A stretch of DNA of 64,000 nucleotides from Paenibacillus paeoniae (GCF_003388735.1 NZ_QUBQ01000001.1:1116001-1180000), one strand, 5' to 3'. Shown: positions 1 to 10,300, numbered from the stretch's first letter. The notes: generated by a model not told the origin, from the sequence alone. Numbers and translations are program-made.

Positions 1-1241
1 TCAGAAGAGCGAGCCATCATGGCGCAACCGTTATATTGGGATCGGCTACGCCATCCATGGAATCGTTCGCGGCAGCGAAGCGCTCTGCTCCACATGGGGA
101 TGGCGGAGCCTCGGCGCTGCTGCCGATGCCGGAGCGCGTCGGAGGACGTCCTATGCCGACGGTTGACGTTGTCGATATGCGGGAAGAGCTGCGCGGCGGC
201 AATCGCTCGATGTTCAGCCGCCAGCTGTATGAGAAGCTTCAGGAGCGGCTGGAGCGCGGTGAGCAATCCGTGCTTTTGCTTAATCGAAGAGGATATTCGA
301 CGTTCGTGATGTGCCGCTCATGCGGTCATACGGCTTCTTGCCCGCATTGTGATATCTCACTTACCTATCATCAGAAAACGAGAGTGTTGCGCTGCCATTA
401 TTGCGGTCATGCGGAGCAAGCGCCTACGGAATGTCCCGCTTGCAGCAGTGAGCATATTCGCTACTTCGGAACGGGCACGCAGCGTGTAGAGGAAGAGCTA
501 GCCAAGCTGTTCCCTGGCATTCGCGTCATCCGAATGGATGTAGACACCACGACAGAGAAGCATGCGCACGAGAAGTTGCTTAAGCGATTTGGCGAGCGAC
601 AAGCTGATGTGCTGCTCGGCACGCAAATGGTAGCCAAAGGACTGGATTTCCCATATGTTACGTTAGTAGGCGTAATTGCCGCAGATACCTCTCTTCATCT
701 TCCCGATTTCCGCGCAGCGGAGAAGACGTTCCAGCTTCTTACCCAGGTGGCCGGCAGGGCCGGCAGACATGAGCTGGAGGGCGAAGTCGTTATTCAGACC
801 TATACGCCGGAGCATTATGCGATAACGACTGCACAGCAGCATGACTATGCCGCATTTATAGGCGAGGAGCTTCGACACCGTTCGGTGATGGGTTACCCGC
901 CGTATTGTCGGCTTGTGCTCGTTACGATGTCGCATGAGCAGCTTCCGCTGCTGATCTCCGTTAGCGACCGATTCGCTGCCGAGCTTAGGGAACTGGCCCA
1001 GCATGAGGGCTTGCTGGCTCCGCTCGGAAGCGGGCTGCCAAGGGCGCTTGAAGTACTGGGGCCCGTCGCATCGCCGATTGCTAGAATGAAAGATCGCTAC
1101 CGCTTTCAATGTGTGATAAAATATCGTGGTAGCATTGACGCATCCGCTCTCGTCCGCCGTGTGCTCCAGCCGTTTACGGAGGGGCCGCCGCAAAAAAACG
1201 TGACATTCAGCGTGGACGTCGATCCCCAAGTCATTTTATAA
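1..1241 (+). CDS. priA: Primosomal protein N' (PriA helicase), C-terminal part
   Basis: Replication-restart helicase that reloads the replisome at stalled forks. The gene is cut by the left window edge; the frame is open from base 3 (no start visible) and carries the helicase motif GSATPSMES near the beginning. A zinc-binding segment follows, with eight Cys in four CxxC-type pairs (about 320-460 bp), which is diagnostic of PriA. Next come the helicase C-lobe motifs GTQMVAKGLDFP and QVAGRAGR. The C-terminus VDVDPQVIL is typical of the family. It lies 36 bp before def, the same order as in Bacillus subtilis. Complete at the 3' end. Confidence 0.96.
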   Translation, partial: RRASHHGATVILGSATPSMESFAAAKRSAPHGDGGASALLPMPERVGGRPMPTVDVVDMREELRGGNRSMFSRQLYEKLQERLERGEQSVLLLNRRGYSTFVMCRSCGHTASCPHCDISLTYHQKTRVLRCHYCGHAEQAPTECPACSSEHIRYFGTGTQRVEEELAKLFPGIRVIRMDVDTTTEKHAHEKLLKRFGERQADVLLGTQMVAKGLDFPYVTLVGVIAADTSLHLPDFRAAEKTFQLLTQVAGRAGRHELEGEVVIQTYTPEHYAITTAQQHDYAAFIGEELRHRSVMGYPPYCRLVLVTMSHEQLPLLISVSDRFAAELRELAQHEGLLAPLGSGLPRALEVLGPVASPIARMKDRYRFQCVIKYRGSIDASALVRRVLQPFTEGPPQKNVTFSVDVDPQVIL

Positions 1242-1277
1242 AAAGTTCATAGATATCCAGTAAAGGAAGGGAACAAC

Positions 1278-1763
1278 ATGAGTATTCGTTTGATCGTGAA
1301 AGAACCGGATCCGGTATTGCGCGAGGTAGCCAAGGAGGTCACCAAGTTCAATGACAATTTGAAAAAGCTGCTGAAGGATATGGCGGAGACAATGTATGAT
1401 GCGCAAGGCGTCGGTCTCGCTGCTCCTCAGATTGGCATCTCCAAGCGAGTGATTGTCGTAGATGTAGGCGATGAGAACGGGTTGGTCGAGATGGTGAATC
1501 CGGTAATCGTAGAGCAAGAGGGCGAGCAGCTTGGTCCGGAGGGCTGCCTCAGCATCCCGAACCTGAACGGCGATGTGCTGCGTGCCGACCGCATCGTGGT
1601 CGAAGGGCAGAATAGCAGCGGGGAGAAGCTCACTGTGAATGCCAGCGGATACTTCGCGCGTGCGTTCCAGCATGAGATTGACCACCTGAACGGCATTCTA
1701 TTCACGGATTTGGCTGAGAGCGTGTATGATATCTCGGACAGACCGAGAAAAGGCGGCGAATAG
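1278..1763 (+). CDS. def: Peptide deformylase
   Basis: Metalloenzyme that removes the formyl group from the N-terminal Met of new proteins. All three family motifs are present: GVGLAAPQIG (residues 44-53), EGCLS with metal ligand Cys90, and HEIDH (132-136) with the two His ligands and catalytic Glu133. At 161 residues it is normal for a type 1 enzyme. The ATG is preceded by AAGGAAGGG. The stop codon lies 4 bp before the fmt start, so the two genes of the formyl-Met cycle are transcribed together. Confidence 0.97.
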   Translation: MSIRLIVKEPDPVLREVAKEVTKFNDNLKKLLKDMAETMYDAQGVGLAAPQIGISKRVIVVDVGDENGLVEMVNPVIVEQEGEQLGPEGCLSIPNLNGDVLRADRIVVEGQNSSGEKLTVNASGYFARAFQHEIDHLNGILFTDLAESVYDISDRPRKGGE

Positions 1764-1767
1764 ATTT

Positions 1768-2715
1768 ATGCGTATCGTATTTATGGGGACGCCGGATTTT
1801 GCCGTCCCTTCTCTGCAATTGCTCCTAGCTAGCGGTTATGAAGTAGTTGCTGTTGTAACACAACCGGATCGGCCGAAGGGCCGCAAAAAAACGTTGACGC
1901 CGCCCCCTGTCAAGGAAGCGGCGTTATCGCTTGGTATACCCGTATTGCAGCCGGAGCGCATGAGAAACCCGGAGGCTGTGGCTGAGTTAGCGGAATATAA
2001 GCCGGATTTGATCGTGACGGCCGCATATGGACAGATTCTGCCGAAAGTTGTACTGGAGCTTCCACGTCTCGGCTGTATTAATGTGCATGGCTCGCTGCTG
2101 CCGAAGTACCGTGGAGGTGCACCGATCCAGCGCTCGATTATTAACGGGGAATCCGAGACAGGCGTTACGATTATGTATATGGCGGAAGGACTTGATACGG
2201 GCGATATGATCAGCTCGGTCGCTCTTCCGATTCTAGATGAGGACACCTCGGGTACGATGTTCGACAAGTTGAGCCTTGCTGGAGCCAAGCTGCTAGGCGA
2301 GACTCTTCCGTCCATCATCGATGGTTCAGCGGAAGCTGTACCGCAAGCCGAGGTAGAAGCTACATACGCACCCAATTTGAATCGTGATGATGAAAGATTG
2401 GATTGGAGCAAGTCGGCAAGAGCATTGTTCAACCAAGTGAGAGGGCTGTCTCCTATGGCAGGAGCATTTACTTATTTGAACGGAGAAGTGTTCAAAATTC
2501 GTGAATGCGAGCCTGTTCTGGGACGTAGCGGGAACGCAGAGTCGGGCAAAATTGTATCTGCTGATGCGAATGGCATCGTAGTACAGACAGGCGACGGCAT
2601 GCTGCTGCTGAAGGAAATTCAGCCGGCCGGCAAGCGTGCGATGGCCGTAGGGGAATGGATCAAGGGAGCACGGATTGAGCCGGGCACCAAGTTCGGCGAA
2701 GGTGAAGAACGATGA
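1768..2715 (+). CDS. fmt: Methionyl-tRNA formyltransferase
   Basis: Formylates initiator Met-tRNA using 10-formyl-tetrahydrofolate. The N-terminal Rossmann domain starts MRIVFMGTPDFAVPSL. The catalytic signature contains Asn106, His108 and the SLLPKYRGGAPIQ loop, with the catalytic Asp144 in GLDTGD. The C-terminal tRNA-binding domain covers about 205-310. I chose the ATG at 1768 (316 aa) because homologues begin at this MRIVFMGTP and an upstream in-frame start would run inside def. It overlaps rsmB by ATGA, so translation is probably coupled. Confidence 0.96.
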   Translation: MRIVFMGTPDFAVPSLQLLLASGYEVVAVVTQPDRPKGRKKTLTPPPVKEAALSLGIPVLQPERMRNPEAVAELAEYKPDLIVTAAYGQILPKVVLELPRLGCINVHGSLLPKYRGGAPIQRSIINGESETGVTIMYMAEGLDTGDMISSVALPILDEDTSGTMFDKLSLAGAKLLGETLPSIIDGSAEAVPQAEVEATYAPNLNRDDERLDWSKSARALFNQVRGLSPMAGAFTYLNGEVFKIRECEPVLGRSGNAESGKIVSADANGIVVQTGDGMLLLKEIQPAGKRAMAVGEWIKGARIEPGTKFGEGEER

Positions 2716-4211
2716 GCGGCGAAGCAAACGGCCGTCCGTCAGGCAAGCGTGCCCAGGCAGGCGGTAAGACATCACACACAAAGCAGAGCCGACCAAGCGG
2801 GCGCGGCGGAAACAGAGGGAAGGTCGATCCGCCGAAGCGCAAAGCCGTAACGCCAAGAGAGCTGGCTCTCAACATCTTGGTGAAGGTAGCGGACTCCGGC
2901 GCTTACAGCAATATTCAGCTGAACCGGTCGCTGCAGGAATCCGGAATGTCCAGACAGGATGCAGGGCTGGCAACGGAGCTTGTATACGGCACAATAAGCC
3001 GTCAAGCGACGCTTGACCATTGGCTGTCCAAGTTTGTCTCCAAAGGGCTTCACAAGCTGGATACATGGGTTCACCAGCTTCTCAGACTAAGCGCCTACCA
3101 AATGCTGTTCCTGGATCGGATTCCGACGCATGCGGCGGTGAACGAAGCGGTCACCATTGCCAAGCGGAGAGGGCATTCCGGAATATCCGGCATGGTCAAT
3201 GGCGTATTGCGCAGCATTGACCGGGGCCGGGAAGAGCTGGTTCTCTCCAGCATTAGGGCGGCGACGCCAGTTGCGACGCTGGCGCTTAGACATTCTTACC
3301 CGGAATGGCTAGTTGAGCGGTGGGTTGCTGCATACGGACTTGAAGAGGCTGAAGCGATATGCGCTTCAAGCAACGAACAGCCTCATGCCAGCATCCGTGT
3401 CAATACTGTGCTCGCAGATCGGAATGACAGACTCCGGGAGCTTAGCGATAACGGCATTCATGCCGAGCCTTCTGCCATTGCTCCTTCGGGTATCGTCGTA
3501 ACGGGAGGAGGCAATTTGGCTGAGACGGATGGATTCCGTCAAGGGCTATGGTCCCTGCAGGATGAAAGCTCCATGCTCGTAGCTGAGGTTGTCTCCCCGA
3601 AGGCGGGTATGAAAGTACTGGATTGCTGCGCTGCCCCTGGAGGCAAGAGCGCGCATATGGCAGAGCTGATGGATGGGAAAGGAAAAGTATGGGCCAACGA
3701 TCTGCATGCGCATAAACGAGAGTTGATTGTCGCTCAGACAGAGCGGCTGAAGCTGCGCAATGTGGAGGCCGTAGTGGGCGACGCGACCGAATTGCCGGAA
3801 CGATTCGCTCCAGAGTCTATGGATGCGGTTTTACTTGACGCACCATGCTCTGGCTTCGGCGTTATTCGCAGAAAACCGGAGATCAAGTGGACGAAAACAG
3901 AAGGCGACATCTCGGAGATTGCGGCTCTGCAGCGCCAGCTTCTGCACCGTGTGAGCGGGTTGGTTCGTCCTGGAGGCACGCTGGTTTATAGTACATGTAC
4001 GATGGAACGGGAAGAAAATGAAGCGCAGATTGAAACATTCTTGCGGGAGCATCCGGAGTTCAGTCTGGATGCGGACTGGCCGGAGACTGTTCTGAGCAAC
4101 CTGCGTGATGCAGGCGTTATCGGAGACCAATTTGACGGTCAATTGCAGCTTCTGCCCCAGCATTTCGGCAGCGATGGATTCTATATTGCTCGTATGGTAA
4201 AGGCACTCTGA
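2712..4211 (+). CDS. rsmB: 16S rRNA (cytosine-5)-methyltransferase RsmB
   Basis: S-adenosylmethionine-dependent m5C967 methyltransferase of 16S rRNA. After a basic, Gly/Lys/Arg-rich tail of about 45 residues there is a NusB-like RNA-binding domain (about 50-180). The SAM-fold catalytic domain has CCAAPGGKSAHM (about 304-315), DAPCSG (about 376-381) with the release Cys, and YSTCT (about 426-430) with the nucleophilic Cys. The basic tail makes the protein longer (499 aa) than the usual ~445 aa. The start overlaps the fmt stop by four bases. Confidence 0.94.
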   Translation: MSGEANGRPSGKRAQAGGKTSHTKQSRPSGRGGNRGKVDPPKRKAVTPRELALNILVKVADSGAYSNIQLNRSLQESGMSRQDAGLATELVYGTISRQATLDHWLSKFVSKGLHKLDTWVHQLLRLSAYQMLFLDRIPTHAAVNEAVTIAKRRGHSGISGMVNGVLRSIDRGREELVLSSIRAATPVATLALRHSYPEWLVERWVAAYGLEEAEAICASSNEQPHASIRVNTVLADRNDRLRELSDNGIHAEPSAIAPSGIVVTGGGNLAETDGFRQGLWSLQDESSMLVAEVVSPKAGMKVLDCCAAPGGKSAHMAELMDGKGKVWANDLHAHKRELIVAQTERLKLRNVEAVVGDATELPERFAPESMDAVLLDAPCSGFGVIRRKPEIKWTKTEGDISEIAALQRQLLHRVSGLVRPGGTLVYSTCTMEREENEAQIETFLREHPEFSLDADWPETVLSNLRDAGVIGDQFDGQLQLLPQHFGSDGFYIARMVKAL

Positions 4212-4325
4212 CGCCTTTTCTGGCTGAGGTTGGGCGTTTGTGGTAAAATAAATCGACAACAGCCCCTGAAATACAAGCATTGTCATAGATGAGGCTGTTC
4301 TACAATAAAATACAGGTGTGATGAG

Positions 4326-5372
4326 ATGAAACCGATTATTTATGATTATACGTTAGACGGATTGAGAGATTGGATGAAAGAGAACGGCGAGCCTGCTTTC
4401 CGCGGGGACCAACTGTTCGATTGGATCTACGTCAAGCGGGTGAAGAGCTTCGAGGAGATGACGAATCTGTCGAAGGGGATTCGCGAGAAGCTGGACGACC
4501 AATTCCAATTTGTCACGCTAACCGAAATTACAAAATTCGAATCCAGAGACGGAACCGTTAAATTTCTATTCGGATTGCATGACAACCATGCGATTGAGAC
4601 GGTTATTATGCGTCACAATTACGGCAACAGTATTTGCGTAACGACGCAGGTCGGCTGCCGGATTGGATGTACATTCTGTGCTTCCACGCTTGGCGGACTG
4701 AAGCGCAATCTGACCGCTGGTGAAATTGTGGCCCAAGTCGTAACTGCTCAGCAGATGCTGGACGCGACCGGCGAGCGGGTATCAAGCATCGTCATTATGG
4801 GCTCCGGCGAGCCGTTCGAGAATTATGATGCAACGATGACATTCCTGCGGAACATGATACACGAGAAAGGGCTGAATATCGGCCAGCGTCACATTACGGT
4901 ATCGACAAGCGGTATCGTGCCAAGCATGTATAAATTCGCCGACGAGAATACACAGATTAATCTGGCGCTGTCGATCCATGCGCCGAACGACAAGCTTCGT
5001 TCCAAGCTGATGCCGGTCAACAGAAGATTCCCGTTTGAGGATGTCATTGAGGCTTGCCGCTACTATATTGCCAAGACGGGAAGAAGAGTCACGTTCGAGT
5101 ACGCGCTGATTGGCGGAGTCAATGATCAGGCCGAGCATGCCCAGGAGCTGGCTGATGTGCTGAAAGACATGCTGTGCCATGTCAATCTGATCCCGGTCAA
5201 CCATGTGCCCGAGCGCAATTATGTTCGAACGCCGCGCGAGGATATTTTCGAATTCCAGCGCGTGCTGGAGCGCAACAAGATCAGCGTGACGATTCGCAGG
5301 GAGCAAGGCCATGATATCGCTGCCGCTTGCGGCCAATTGAGAGCGAAACATATGGAGTCCACGACGAGGTGA
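4326..5372 (+). CDS. rlmN: Dual-specificity 23S rRNA / tRNA adenine C2-methyltransferase RlmN
   Basis: Radical-SAM enzyme that methylates A2503 of 23S rRNA and A37 of some tRNAs. The [4Fe-4S] motif is Cys111, Cys115 and Cys118 (GCRIGCTFC). The GSGEPFENY element and the C-terminal Cys335, part of the methyl-Cys mechanism, are present. Length 348 aa is standard. The ATG follows a GTGATGAG ribosome site. It sits between rsmB and prpC as in B. subtilis (yloN). Confidence 0.96.
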   Translation: MKPIIYDYTLDGLRDWMKENGEPAFRGDQLFDWIYVKRVKSFEEMTNLSKGIREKLDDQFQFVTLTEITKFESRDGTVKFLFGLHDNHAIETVIMRHNYGNSICVTTQVGCRIGCTFCASTLGGLKRNLTAGEIVAQVVTAQQMLDATGERVSSIVIMGSGEPFENYDATMTFLRNMIHEKGLNIGQRHITVSTSGIVPSMYKFADENTQINLALSIHAPNDKLRSKLMPVNRRFPFEDVIEACRYYIAKTGRRVTFEYALIGGVNDQAEHAQELADVLKDMLCHVNLIPVNHVPERNYVRTPREDIFEFQRVLERNKISVTIRREQGHDIAAACGQLRAKHMESTTR

Positions 5373-5379
5373 TGAACCA

Positions 5380-6150
5380 TTGTTAACGGCAAACCGCAGT
5401 AATGTCGGACGAGTCAGGCATGTCAACGAAGATCAGTCTTGGATTGGTCAGTTGGATAACGGCGTCACGCTGGCTATTGTCGCTGACGGCATGGGCGGCC
5501 ATCAGGCCGGCGATGTCGCCAGCGAAATGGCGGTAAGCGCCTTCCGCAGCTTAATGGAGCAGCGTGCCGCGAAGCCTGATTTGACGGAGCAGGAAGGCAA
5601 GATGCTGATCCGCCAGGCCATAAGCGAGGCGAATGAGACGATCTATGCGATGGCGGCTAGTAATGAGCAGTATCACAATATGGGTACGACCATCGTAGCT
5701 GCTCTGATTCATTCGAACAGCGCTGTAATCGGGCATGTCGGCGACAGCAGGGCTTACAGGGTGACCAAGGAGTCGATTCAGTTGCTTACAATGGATCACT
5801 CCTTAGTTAATGAACTGGTGAAGTCTGGTCAGCTAACAGATGAGGAAGCCGCCAATCACCCACGTCGCAACGTGCTCACCCGGGCCATCGGAACCGATCC
5901 GCAGGTTGAGATTGACGTCCAATCGCTGGCATGGTCTCCGGAGGATGTACTGCTGTTATGCAGTGACGGTCTGACCAATATGGTTAGCGAGCAAGAGATG
6001 CATGCTGTTGTTGCGGGCGAGGAGAATGGGCTCGAAGGCAAGGCGGATCATCTCATTGGGCTGGCGCTCGAAGCAGGAGGAGACGACAATGTGACGGTCG
6101 TGCTTCTGCAGGAAGCTGCTGACGCTAATCGGGAGGAGGGCTCACTATGA
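5380..6150 (+). CDS. prpC: PP2C-type Ser/Thr protein phosphatase
   Basis: Mn/Mg-dependent phosphatase that reverses PrkC phosphorylation. It shows the PP2C metal motifs VADGMGGH (Asp36, Gly37), GHVGDSRAYR, a LTMDHS flap region, LLCSDGLTNMV and GGDDNVTVVLL. Translation most likely starts at TTG 5380, which is preceded by the strong site GAGGTGATG. The next in-frame ATG would cut into the conserved N-terminal strand. The stop overlaps the prkC start by ATGA, the usual coupled pair. Confidence 0.95.
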   Translation: MLTANRSNVGRVRHVNEDQSWIGQLDNGVTLAIVADGMGGHQAGDVASEMAVSAFRSLMEQRAAKPDLTEQEGKMLIRQAISEANETIYAMAASNEQYHNMGTTIVAALIHSNSAVIGHVGDSRAYRVTKESIQLLTMDHSLVNELVKSGQLTDEEAANHPRRNVLTRAIGTDPQVEIDVQSLAWSPEDVLLLCSDGLTNMVSEQEMHAVVAGEENGLEGKADHLIGLALEAGGDDNVTVVLLQEAADANREEGSL

Positions 6151-8240
6151 TCGGACATGATTTAGGCGGTCGATATGAAATATTGTCTAGAATCGGCGGC
6201 GGCGGAATGGCGCTTGTCTACAAGGCTCATGACGTCTTGCTCAACCGGAATGTCGCCGTAAAAGTGCTGCGCCAGCAATTCGTGAATGATGAAGAGTTCA
6301 TTCGCCGATTCCGCAGGGAAGCGCAATCCGCGGCTGCCCTGTCCCATCCCAATGTCGTTAGTATCTATGATGTGGGGCAAGAGGAAGATACGCACTACAT
6401 TGTGATGGAATACGTGGAAGGCAGCAACTTGAATGAAATCATTCAGGAGCGGGCGCCGCTTCAGGCTGAAGAGGCTGTCCGGGTCGCTGTGCAAATCTGT
6501 GATGCGCTGGATCATGCGCATCAGAATCATATTATACATCGCGATATTAAGCCTCATAACATACTTATTGGCAACAACGGTCGGGTGAAGGTAACGGACT
6601 TTGGTATTGCTCGCGCAGCCAGCTCCACGACCATTACACAGACAGGATCTGTCGTCGGGTCCGTACATTACTTCTCGCCGGAGCATGCGAAAGGCATCAA
6701 CACGGGAGAGAAGTCCGATCTGTATTCACTGGGCATCGTACTGTACCAGATGCTCACAAGCAAGCTGCCGTTTCTCGGCGAAAGTCCGATCAGCGTAGCT
6801 TTGAAGCATCTGCAGGAAACCTTCGAGGATCCGCGTACGGTCAATCCGCATATTCCACAGAGCGTGGAAAATGTCATTCTGAAGGCGATGCGCAAAAATC
6901 CGAGCGAGCGATACGGCTCCGCTCACGAAATGCTGCTTGATCTGGATACCTGTCTGCGGCCGGATCGACTTAATGAGCCAAAGGCTACCTTCTCGCATTT
7001 CAGCGACATGGAGGAGACGCGCGTCATGCCGGCAATCCGAGGGGGCGAGCTTTCTGTGACCAATCATTCATATAACGACCGCAAAGAGCCAAAACCAAGC
7101 ACAACGGATACGAATGTGAAGTGGCAAGAAGAGAACGATCGCAAGGGAAAAGGGTGGAAGAAGCCGCTTATTGTCGTCGGCGTAACTCTGGCTCTGCTGG
7201 CGCTAATCATTATTGGTTTTATTTGGTTGCTTAATCAATTCAAGACCGAAGAGGTCCTTGTACCATATGTTGTCGGCGAGACGCTGGAGATTGCCAAAGC
7301 CAAGCTCGAAGAGGTAGGCTTGCGCATTGAAGATCCGGTATCCAGAGAACCTAGCCGAGATGTTCCGAAGGACCAGGTCATAGAGCAGAACAAAAGAAAT
7401 ATGAAGGTCAAGACGGGTACATCGATCGCATTGACCGTTAGCGATGGTCCGGAGATGTCGACGATAAGAAATTATGTCGGCCAGTCTATTAAGATCGCCA
7501 AGGAGGAGCTGCATGCTCTTGGGGTGACAGATGACCGTATTCGAATCGAGCAGCAGAATAGCGAGGAAGATGTCGATAAGATTCTGGAGCAGACGCCAGC
7601 AAACGGCGAGCAATTCGATCCCGAAAAGGCGGAAATTACGTTCGTCGTCAGCATCGGCCGCGAGACGGTCGAGATGATTGATCTGACTAATTATAAGCTG
7701 TCGGCGGCGCGGCAATGGCTGAAGTCGATGGAGCTTGTACTGGAAGAAAGCGATATCTCATACGCCCCGAGCTTTATTCACGCAAAGGATCATATTATAA
7801 GCGTAGACAATGCCGATCCGTCTGACAAAATACCGAAGGGTACCTCAATCAAGTTGACCGTGAGCTCCGGCATTCCGTCTGATGCCAAGAGCGGGTCCTA
7901 TAATGTCACCATCTCGCCGGCCAGCCTGGATAAGCCAAGCGAAATTAGAATCGACTATTCAGATTCCCGCGGAGATGTGAAGGGCGAGACGCGTTCCATT
8001 AACGGAACGGTTACGATTCCGGTGACCTTGGTCCTGTCGCCGGACACGGTGGCAACGGTAACGGTATACCGTGACGGACATTTCGTAGATGCCGTCAATA
8101 TCAATTACAATCAATTGGATGGATCGCCGGGGCTTAACATTCCTGGTGCAACCCCGCCGCCAGTTGAAACCAACATTCCAGAAGAACCGGCAAATGCGGA
8201 GGTAGACTTAGGCCATGGCGAAAACGAAGGAGAACATTAA
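6147..8240 (+). CDS. prkC: Membrane Ser/Thr protein kinase with PASTA repeats
   Basis: Sensor kinase that binds muropeptides outside the cell and controls growth, stationary phase and spore germination. The kinase domain covers about 10-270: glycine loop IGGGGMA, Lys39, HRDIKPHN with Asp133, and DFG at 151-153. A basic linker follows, then one transmembrane helix (about 341-363). At least three extracellular PASTA units follow (roughly 370-575) and a Ser-rich C-terminal domain. The last 26 bp overlap rsgA. At 697 aa it is somewhat longer than the B. subtilis protein because of the extra C-terminal domain. Confidence 0.95.
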   Translation: MIGHDLGGRYEILSRIGGGGMALVYKAHDVLLNRNVAVKVLRQQFVNDEEFIRRFRREAQSAAALSHPNVVSIYDVGQEEDTHYIVMEYVEGSNLNEIIQERAPLQAEEAVRVAVQICDALDHAHQNHIIHRDIKPHNILIGNNGRVKVTDFGIARAASSTTITQTGSVVGSVHYFSPEHAKGINTGEKSDLYSLGIVLYQMLTSKLPFLGESPISVALKHLQETFEDPRTVNPHIPQSVENVILKAMRKNPSERYGSAHEMLLDLDTCLRPDRLNEPKATFSHFSDMEETRVMPAIRGGELSVTNHSYNDRKEPKPSTTDTNVKWQEENDRKGKGWKKPLIVVGVTLALLALIIIGFIWLLNQFKTEEVLVPYVVGETLEIAKAKLEEVGLRIEDPVSREPSRDVPKDQVIEQNKRNMKVKTGTSIALTVSDGPEMSTIRNYVGQSIKIAKEELHALGVTDDRIRIEQQNSEEDVDKILEQTPANGEQFDPEKAEITFVVSIGRETVEMIDLTNYKLSAARQWLKSMELVLEESDISYAPSFIHAKDHIISVDNADPSDKIPKGTSIKLTVSSGIPSDAKSGSYNVTISPASLDKPSEIRIDYSDSRGDVKGETRSINGTVTIPVTLVLSPDTVATVTVYRDGHFVDAVNINYNQLDGSPGLNIPGATPPPVETNIPEEPANAEVDLGHGENEGEH

Positions 8241-9159
8241 GACAGAGCAGGCTTTGGGCAGAATCGTCAAGGCGCTCAGCGGCTATTACTATGTCCGGTC
8301 CGAAGGAGACTCCCCTGATTCCCAGACTGTGCAGTGCCGGGCACGTGGCGTATTCAAGAAGCGGGGACTGACGCCGCTCGTAGGGGATGAAGTGCGATTC
8401 AGCTTGACGGAGAATGGGGAAGGCACAGTAGAGGAACTGCTTCCCCGTTCTTCTGAGCTGATCCGTCCTCCGGTAGCCAATATTGATCTGGCCATTCTTG
8501 TATTCTCTGTAACGGAGCCTGTCTTGAACTTGCAGCTGCTGGATAAGTTTCTTGTGCATATTGAGCATGCAGGCATTCCTGCCGTACTTTGTTTGAGCAA
8601 GCAGGACTTGGAGACGGAGGGAGGGTTCGCGGAAGATGCGGCTTCGGCTGCTTCTTCCGTCAACCGCATCTATCGCAAGCTTGGCTATGAGGTATACGGG
8701 ACAAGCTCTCGTAAAGGAGCCGGCATTCAGGAGTTGAAAGAACGGCTGAATGGCCATCTTGCCGTATTCGCCGGCCAGTCTGGCGTCGGGAAGTCATCGC
8801 TCCTCAATGCACTCGTACCTGGCTTGACGCTGGAGACGAACGAAATTAGCAATCGATTAGGGCGAGGCAAGCATACGACAAGACATGTCGAGCTGATCAA
8901 CGTTGACGGCGGTTATGTCGCAGATACCCCGGGATTCAGCCAACTGGACTTCGGCGAGCTGGGCATTGATGATTTAAGCTATTGCTTTATTGAGATGCGA
9001 GAATTGTCGCCGGATTGCAAATTCCGCGGCTGCACGCATGTCCATGAGCCCAGCTGTGCCGTACTGGCTGCACTGGAAGCGGGAGAAATCGAGCAAAGCC
9101 GTTACGATCATTACGTTCTGTTCCTATCAGAGATGAAAGAGATTAAACGGAGGTACTGA
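8215..9159 (+). CDS. rsgA: Ribosome small-subunit-dependent GTPase RsgA
   Basis: Circularly permuted GTPase that checks late 30S subunit maturation. An OB-fold lies at the N-terminus. The permuted G motifs come in order G4 (LSKQDL), G1 ([12 protein letters not shown], about 186-197), G2 and G3 (DTPGFSQ). A C-terminal zinc site is formed by [14 protein letters not shown]. The start lies inside the prkC 3' end. The short first segment [14 protein letters not shown] is variable in the family, so the exact start is less certain than the identity. Confidence 0.95.
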   Translation: MAKTKENIKTEQALGRIVKALSGYYYVRSEGDSPDSQTVQCRARGVFKKRGLTPLVGDEVRFSLTENGEGTVEELLPRSSELIRPPVANIDLAILVFSVTEPVLNLQLLDKFLVHIEHAGIPAVLCLSKQDLETEGGFAEDAASAASSVNRIYRKLGYEVYGTSSRKGAGIQELKERLNGHLAVFAGQSGVGKSSLLNALVPGLTLETNEISNRLGRGKHTTRHVELINVDGGYVADTPGFSQLDFGELGIDDLSYCFIEMRELSPDCKFRGCTHVHEPSCAVLAALEAGEIEQSRYDHYVLFLSEMKEIKRRY

Positions 9160-9164
9160 CAACT

Positions 9165-9818
9165 ATGACCATTATCGCCCCTTCAATATTATCGGCCCAT
9201 TTTTCACGTTTGGGCGAGGAGATTCAGGCTGTGGAAAAGGCTGGCGCCGACTGGATTCATGTCGACGTGATGGACGGCCACTTTGTTCCTAATCTGACCT
9301 TCGGCCCACCTGTCATCGGAGCGATTCGTTCTGTTACGACACTGCCATTCGACGTTCATCTGATGATTGAACGTCCGGAGCTGTCTCTGGCTGATTATAT
9401 CGCTGCCGGAGCTGACCGGATTACGGTTCATGCGGAAGCGTGTGTCCATCTACATCGGACGATCCATGCGATTAAGGAGAAGGGGCTGCCTGCGGGAGTC
9501 GCCATTAATCCGGCAACGCCTGTCTCCGTGTTGGAGCCGATTATCCATGATCTTGACCTGGTTCTGGTCATGACGGTGAATCCTGGTTTCGGCGGTCAAT
9601 CGTTTATTCCTTATTCGCTTGTGAAGCTTCGTCAAGTGAGGGAGCTCATTCAGGAGCGCGGCCATAAGGACATTCATCTTCAGGTAGATGGCGGTGTCAA
9701 CCGTCAGACGGCTGGAGCGATTATCGAAGCCGGTGCTAACGTGCTGGTTGCCGGCAATGCCGTATTCGGAGAACAAGACCGGGCGGCGGCGATCTCAGCG
9801 CTAAGGCAAGGGGGATAA
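9165..9818 (+). CDS. rpe: Ribulose-phosphate 3-epimerase
   Basis: TIM-barrel enzyme that interconverts ribulose-5-phosphate and xylulose-5-phosphate in the pentose phosphate pathway. The family signatures are [31 protein letters not shown] and LQVDGGVN, with metal ligands His and Asp in the first and last. It is 217 aa, full length, and starts 5 bp after rsgA with an AAACGGAGG ribosome site. Confidence 0.97.
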   Translation: MTIIAPSILSAHFSRLGEEIQAVEKAGADWIHVDVMDGHFVPNLTFGPPVIGAIRSVTTLPFDVHLMIERPELSLADYIAAGADRITVHAEACVHLHRTIHAIKEKGLPAGVAINPATPVSVLEPIIHDLDLVLVMTVNPGFGGQSFIPYSLVKLRQVRELIQERGHKDIHLQVDGGVNRQTAGAIIEAGANVLVAGNAVFGEQDRAAAISALRQGG

Positions 9819-9820
9819 AA

Positions 9821-10099
9821 ATGAACGCAACTATCAAGACCAGCTTGATCGTAATGTTTCATGCGCTGCTGGCTGGGATCTGCATGGCCATATTTACGCA
9901 GATTGATGGATTTGTGAAGTTTCTTTTTTCTTTGCTTGCCCTATATATCGGCATTCGGTATTTTCGCCGATTCGAGACTGTCGGCATGCGCGTGCTCTTT
10001 TTCGCGCTGACGCTTGTATTCTGCTTCATTACGATTCTTAGTATCGTCGTGTATCGCTTCGCGCAGGAGAACCCGGAACTTTTGACGGGAACACTGTAA
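9821..10099 (+). CDS. Small membrane protein, family not recognised
   Basis: A 92-residue hydrophobic protein that starts 3 bp after rpe and must be co-transcribed with it. I see about three membrane segments (roughly 8-26, 29-46 and 57-80) with a basic loop YFRRFETVGMR between the second and third. No enzymatic motif is visible. In B. subtilis the gene thiN (thiamine pyrophosphokinase) lies between rpe and spoVM; this gene occupies that place but is not thiN. Function unknown. Confidence 0.75.
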   Translation: MNATIKTSLIVMFHALLAGICMAIFTQIDGFVKFLFSLLALYIGIRYFRRFETVGMRVLFFALTLVFCFITILSIVVYRFAQENPELLTGTL

Positions 10100-10219
10100 T
10101 CCCCTTACTTAGAGCGCTTGCAATGGAATAGGACAATGATCCTCTGCATAGGATGGTTACATGAGCGCAGGATGTGTTACGGAACCATTTCATGAGCGTG
10201 TCTGAGGAGGGATGAAGGC

Positions 10220-10300
10220 ATGAAATTTTATACGATCAAGCTGCCGAAGTTTCTGGGCGGGTTTGTTAAGGCGATCTTGAACACGTTCCAAAAAAATTGA
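10220..10300 (+). CDS. spoVM: Stage V sporulation protein M (26 aa)
   Basis: Amphipathic micropeptide that recognises positive membrane curvature on the forespore and anchors the coat ATPase SpoIVA. The ORF encodes 26 residues starting MKFYTIKLPKFLGG, nearly identical to the B. subtilis peptide in the first half, then FVKAILNTFQKN. GAGGAGGGATGA lies just upstream as the ribosome site. Its position between rpe and rpmB matches B. subtilis. It is easily missed because of its length. Confidence 0.96.
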   Translation: MKFYTIKLPKFLGGFVKAILNTFQKN

